A stretch of DNA of 64,000 bases from Sphingomonas beigongshangi (GTDB taxonomy: Bacteria; Pseudomonadota; Alphaproteobacteria; Sphingomonadales; Sphingomonadaceae), in NCBI RefSeq assembly GCF_016820445.1, contig NZ_JADHDT010000001.1, forward strand, positions 310,001 to 374,000, in the 5' to 3' direction. The notes beneath the pieces were generated by a model, which searched no databases, was not told the origin of the DNA, and saw only the letters and a program-made list of their open reading frames with translations. The translations under genes were made by a program, and so were the position numbers. Shown piece by piece: positions 60,976-64,000 of this stretch (position 1 is the first letter of the stretch; each line of letters opens with the position of its first letter).

Positions 60976-62360
60976 GCCGGCTGTCGCTCCACGCACGCCT
61001 GCTGCTCGTGGCCGGGGTCAGCGGTCTGGCCGCGCTCGCCTTCGCGGCGTTCGCGATCGGCGGCGTGCTGGAGCGTTTCGTCATGCAGGGGCTCGACGAA
61101 CGGCTGGACGCACAGGTGACCGTCCTTGCCCGCGCGATCGACGCGCAGGGGCGTCTGGATCCTGCACGGGTCGTCGATCTGCCCGGCTTCTCCCGAACGG
61201 GATCCGGCTGGGGATGGCGGGTACGGACCCCGGCGGGCGAATGGCGGCTTGGTGCGCGCATCGGCGACGTGGCGGACGCGGATCGCCCGCCTCCCCGTGA
61301 TCGCCATCCGCCGCTACCCGGTCCCCCGCCCCCTTCCGAGGCATCGCCCGTCGCGGCGCCCCCGCCGCCGGCGCCGATCATGCCCGGCGATGTCCGCGGC
61401 GCCGATGGCGAGCCGATCCACCTGCGGCGGCTGACCATGCCCGTCGCGGGCGGCACCGCAGAGGTGGTCGCCGCGGCCCCGCGCGCACTCGTACGCCGAC
61501 CGATCCGGGCGGCGATCGGCACGCTGTCGGGCGCCCTCGCGCTGCTCGGCCTGGGTCTCGCCGCAGCGACCTGGGTACAGTTGCGCGTCGGGCTTCGCCC
61601 CATCCGCCGCCTGCAGGACGCGGTCGCCCGCGTCCGTGCGGGTGACGACAACGCGCTGCCCATCGATCAGCCGCGCGAGCTGGTGCCGCTGGCGGCGGAG
61701 ATCAACGCCCTGATCGCTCAGAATGCAGCCGGCCTCGCCAATGCGCGGCACCACGTCGCCAATCTGGCCCATGGGTTGAAGACGCCATTGGCGACATTGG
61801 CGCTGCGTCTGGACCGCGAGCAGGCGTCCGCGGAGGCGCGCGGCCTCGTCGCGGAACTCGGCGAGCGCATCGCGCATCACCTGCGCCGCGCCCGCAGCGC
61901 CGCACCGTCCGCCGGGACACGTGCGCGGACCGAATTGGCCAGCGTGACCCGCGACGTCGCCGGCGCGCTGCGGCACATCCACGCCGAGCGGGAGATCGCA
62001 ATCCGATCGACGATACCGGCACAAGCCGCCGTCGCGGTCGAGCGTCAGGACCTGGAGGAGATGCTGGGCAACCTCATCGACAATGCCTGTCGCCATGCTT
62101 CGGCGATCGTGGAGATCAATGCCACGCCCGGCGACGCGATCTGGGCGATCGACATTGCCGATGACGGGCCAGGCCTCTCGCCGGCGGCGCGCGCGCAGGC
62201 GCTGCAGCCAGGCGTGCGGCTGGACGAGCGTCAGCCGGGCTATGGCTTCGGGCTCGCGATCGTCGCGGAACTGGCGGAACTCTATGGCGGCACGCTGACG
62301 CTCGGCGCCGCAGACATGGGCGGATTGCGCGCGCGACTGACGCTGCCGCGCCTATCCTGA
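60972..62360 (+). CDS. PhoQ-like sensor histidine kinase with Pro-rich periplasmic segment
   Basis: This 462-residue membrane kinase has TM1 (about 10-35), a periplasmic domain of about 140 residues holding a proline-rich stretch (from DADRPPPRDRHPPLPGPPPP to PVAAPPPPAPIMPGD), TM2 (about 185-205), HAMP (GLRPIRRLQDAVARVRAGD), an H-box HGLKTPLATL with H267 of the PhoQ type, and an ATPase domain (NLIDNACRHA, DDGPGLS, GYGFGLAIVAELAELYGG). The start is GTG, overlapping the regulator's stop. PhoQ senses divalent cations or peptides; this protein's insert makes its ligand uncertain. A Pro/Gly-rich secreted protein is encoded next door. Confidence 0.9.
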   Translation: MSRLSLHARLLLVAGVSGLAALAFAAFAIGGVLERFVMQGLDERLDAQVTVLARAIDAQGRLDPARVVDLPGFSRTGSGWGWRVRTPAGEWRLGARIGDVADADRPPPRDRHPPLPGPPPPSEASPVAAPPPPAPIMPGDVRGADGEPIHLRRLTMPVAGGTAEVVAAAPRALVRRPIRAAIGTLSGALALLGLGLAAATWVQLRVGLRPIRRLQDAVARVRAGDDNALPIDQPRELVPLAAEINALIAQNAAGLANARHHVANLAHGLKTPLATLALRLDREQASAEARGLVAELGERIAHHLRRARSAAPSAGTRARTELASVTRDVAGALRHIHAEREIAIRSTIPAQAAVAVERQDLEEMLGNLIDNACRHASAIVEINATPGDAIWAIDIADDGPGLSPAARAQALQPGVRLDERQPGYGFGLAIVAELAELYGGTLTLGAADMGGLRARLTLPRLS

Positions 62361-62427
62361 GGGTCCGATCCGGACGACGCGATCGAGCGGAACGCCGGCC
62401 CGCGTCAGCCGATCGCCCGGCGCGGGA

Positions 62428-64000
62428 TCAGATCGCGACCACCAGAATGTGCGCGACGTCCGGCACCGGCCAGGCGATCATCCGCGCGGCGCCCGCCAGT
62501 GCCGCCTCGTCCACCCGCGAGCGATCGGCGACGCGCACGCGATAGCGCCCCGCATGCGCGGAGGCGGCTGCGACATTGGCCTGTCCGCCGAGGGCCGCGA
62601 GCAGCCCGTCCGGTAGCACCACCGGTGCCGCCGGTGCGACGTCAAGCGCGGCCGGCGGCACCGGATCGGCGTCGAGCGCCGCGCGCATGTCCATCGCGAG
62701 ACCATCGGCGATACCACCGACGATCACCTGCACCGCCGTCGGCGACGGGCGCAGCACGCCACGCGCCCCCAGCGCCTTCAGGCGCGGCTCGTCGATTACC
62801 TGGGCGTCGGCGACGGTCAGCCGCAGCCGCGTCGTACAGGCATCGATGGCGCGCAGGTTGCTCGCGCCGCCCAGCGCGGCCACGAACGCGGCGGCCTTCG
62901 CATCGGCGGTCGCGGGGGCGGGCATCGACGTCGCCGCTGCCTCCAGCGGCTCGCGTCCTGGCGTCTTCAGGTCGAACCGCACGATCGCCCATCGGAACAG
63001 GCCATAGTACAGCCCGGCGTAAAGCAGGCCGACCGGCAGCAGCAGCAGCGGCTTCGTCGCCTTGCCGAAGTTCAGGAGATAGTCGAACAGCCCGGCCGAA
63101 AAACCATAGCCCATCCGGACGCCCAGCGCGTTCATCAGCGCCTCCGCCGCCCCGGTCAGCAGCGCATGGATCGCATAGAGCACGGGCGCGAGGAACATGA
63201 AGCTGAACTCGATCGGCTCGGTGACGCCGGTCAGGAACGAGGTCAGCGCTAGGCTGAGCAGCATGCCGCCGACCGCCTTGCGCCGCTCGGGCAGCGCAGT
63301 CCGGTACATCGCAAGGCAGGCGGCGGGCAGGCCGAACATCATGACCGGAAAGAACCCGCTCATGAAACCGCCCGCGGTCGGATCGCCGGCGAAGAAGCGC
63401 GTCAGGTCGCCCGTCTTGCCGTGATAATCGCCGACGACGAAATAGGCGACGTTGTTCAGGATGTGGTGCAGCCCGGTGACGATGAGCAGCCGATTGAGCA
63501 CGCCGAACGCGAACAGGCCCCAGCCACCGGCCGCGACGACGCCGCGGCTGAGGCCGTCCACGCCCGCGCTGATCGCGCCATAGCTCGGCCCCAGCAGACC
63601 GCCGATGACGAGACCCGCGATTCCCGCCAGGATCGGCACCAGCCGTCGCCCGCCGAAGAATGCGAGATAGTCGGGCAGCTTCACCGTCGCGAACCGATTG
63701 TAGAAGCCGCCGCCGACCAGTCCGGCGATGATGCCGATCGGCACCTGCAGCTTGTCGATCGCCGCCGCCTTCCACGCCGCGGTCAGCGTCGCGGAAAGCT
63801 TGTCCTCCAATCCCGCAGGCACGGCGCCCGGGGGCACGGCAAAGAACAATTGCGCGCAATTGCCGACGACGAGGTAGCAGACCACGCCCGCCATCGCCGC
63901 CGCGCCGTTGCCGTCACGCGCGAACCCCGTCGCGACGCCGACCGCGAAGAGCAGGCCGAGATGCGCGAAGATCGCGTCGCCGGCGGCGCTGACGAACGCG
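62428..64000 (-). CDS. PTS N-acetylglucosamine/glucose-type IIC-IIB permease (5' end outside window)
   Basis: The frame is open to the right edge. The visible part starts in the IIC domain (AIFAHLGLLFAVGVATGFARDGNGAAAMAGVV) and continues with GVTEPIEFSFMFLAPVLYAIHALLTGAAEAL, a hallmark of the glucose/GlcNAc family. A IIB domain (about 110 residues from PATADAKAAAFVAALGGASNL) bears the phospho-Cys in IDACTTRLRL. A second, shorter IIB-like repeat follows (LLAALGGQANVAAASAHAGRYRVRVAD), aligned residue for residue with the first, where that Cys is replaced by His. No IIA domain is attached; phosphate must come from a separate IIA. A GlcNAc (NagE) role is likely but not proven. Confidence 0.9.
   Translation of the reverse strand, partial: AFVSAAGDAIFAHLGLLFAVGVATGFARDGNGAAAMAGVVCYLVVGNCAQLFFAVPPGAVPAGLEDKLSATLTAAWKAAAIDKLQVPIGIIAGLVGGGFYNRFATVKLPDYLAFFGGRRLVPILAGIAGLVIGGLLGPSYGAISAGVDGLSRGVVAAGGWGLFAFGVLNRLLIVTGLHHILNNVAYFVVGDYHGKTGDLTRFFAGDPTAGGFMSGFFPVMMFGLPAACLAMYRTALPERRKAVGGMLLSLALTSFLTGVTEPIEFSFMFLAPVLYAIHALLTGAAEALMNALGVRMGYGFSAGLFDYLLNFGKATKPLLLLPVGLLYAGLYYGLFRWAIVRFDLKTPGREPLEAAATSMPAPATADAKAAAFVAALGGASNLRAIDACTTRLRLTVADAQVIDEPRLKALGARGVLRPSPTAVQVIVGGIADGLAMDMRAALDADPVPPAALDVAPAAPVVLPDGLLAALGGQANVAAASAHAGRYRVRVADRSRVDEAALAGAARMIAWPVPDVAHILVVAI

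Noticed and set aside
1-64000. CRISPR array, prophage, integron or insertion sequence
   Set aside because: No regularly spaced repeats, integrase or transposase frames are present; the gene order looks like ordinary chromosome.

Overview
The window is high-GC, gene-dense chromosomal DNA that looks like a sphingomonad (Alphaproteobacteria, Sphingomonadales). This rests on the C4 (ALA synthase) haem pathway, the rpiB-glyA-nrdR-trmJ block, an alphaproteobacterial-type LexA box, frequent GTG/TTG starts with ATGA/GTGA overlaps, and small proteins of kinds I associate with sphingomonads. I found no rRNA, tRNA, CRISPR array, integrase, transposase or phage gene. The longest gap between genes is about 240 bases, so no stretch over 300 bases lacks a gene.

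Layout. 1-6.8 kb: the end of a class A-type serine hydrolase, then a leftward run metZ-apaG-lysR-GNAT-cytochrome c, a rightward GT39 glycosyltransferase and a leftward lipoprotein. 6.9-15 kb: a heavy-metal-type RND efflux operon (adaptor, pump, outer-membrane factor) facing a response regulator/sensor kinase pair. 15-18 kb: recO, leuB and a GT2-GtrA glycosyltransferase. 18-21.3 kb: a tightly overlapping leftward operon mutY-serine hydrolase-nudC. 21.3-28 kb: dciA, two dsbA-like genes, a secreted protein, smc and a DUF2721 membrane protein. 28.3-32 kb: a DNA-repair cassette (radical SAM protein, hemerythrin-like protein, UdgX) behind a perfect LexA-box match. 32-35.2 kb: leftward rpiB-glyA-small membrane protein-nrdR-trmJ. 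35-42.5 kb: a DUF3429 protein, hemA, murI, plsY-dprA, a streptogrisin-like protease, an alkyladenine glycosylase and small secreted or membrane proteins. 42.6-50.7 kb: a glycogen/maltodextrin-to-trehalose operon glgX-treZ-malQ-treY. 50.7-56.6 kb: pncB, a class II-type photolyase and the biotin operon bioF-bioD-bioA. 56.6-62.4 kb: an SGNH-like secreted protein, a hybrid sensor kinase, and a second response regulator/kinase pair facing a secreted Pro/Gly-rich protein. 62.4-64 kb: a PTS IIC-IIB permease running off the right edge.

Themes. DNA repair and nucleotide hygiene recur (mutY, nudC, recO, UdgX cassette, alkyladenine glycosylase, photolyase, dprA, nrdR), but in separate operons. The glycan genes form a complete route from debranched alpha-glucan to trehalose, without glycogen synthesis genes in view. 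The two OmpR-type systems each face a divergent candidate target (efflux operon; secreted Pro/Gly-rich protein), with 11-bp-phased direct repeats between them. The observations I rate highest are the LexA-box/radical SAM/hemerythrin/UdgX cassette, the duplicated IIB domain whose phospho-cysteine position is histidine, the nested palindromic repeat at 57.6 kb, and the overlapping mutY-hydrolase-nudC operon.
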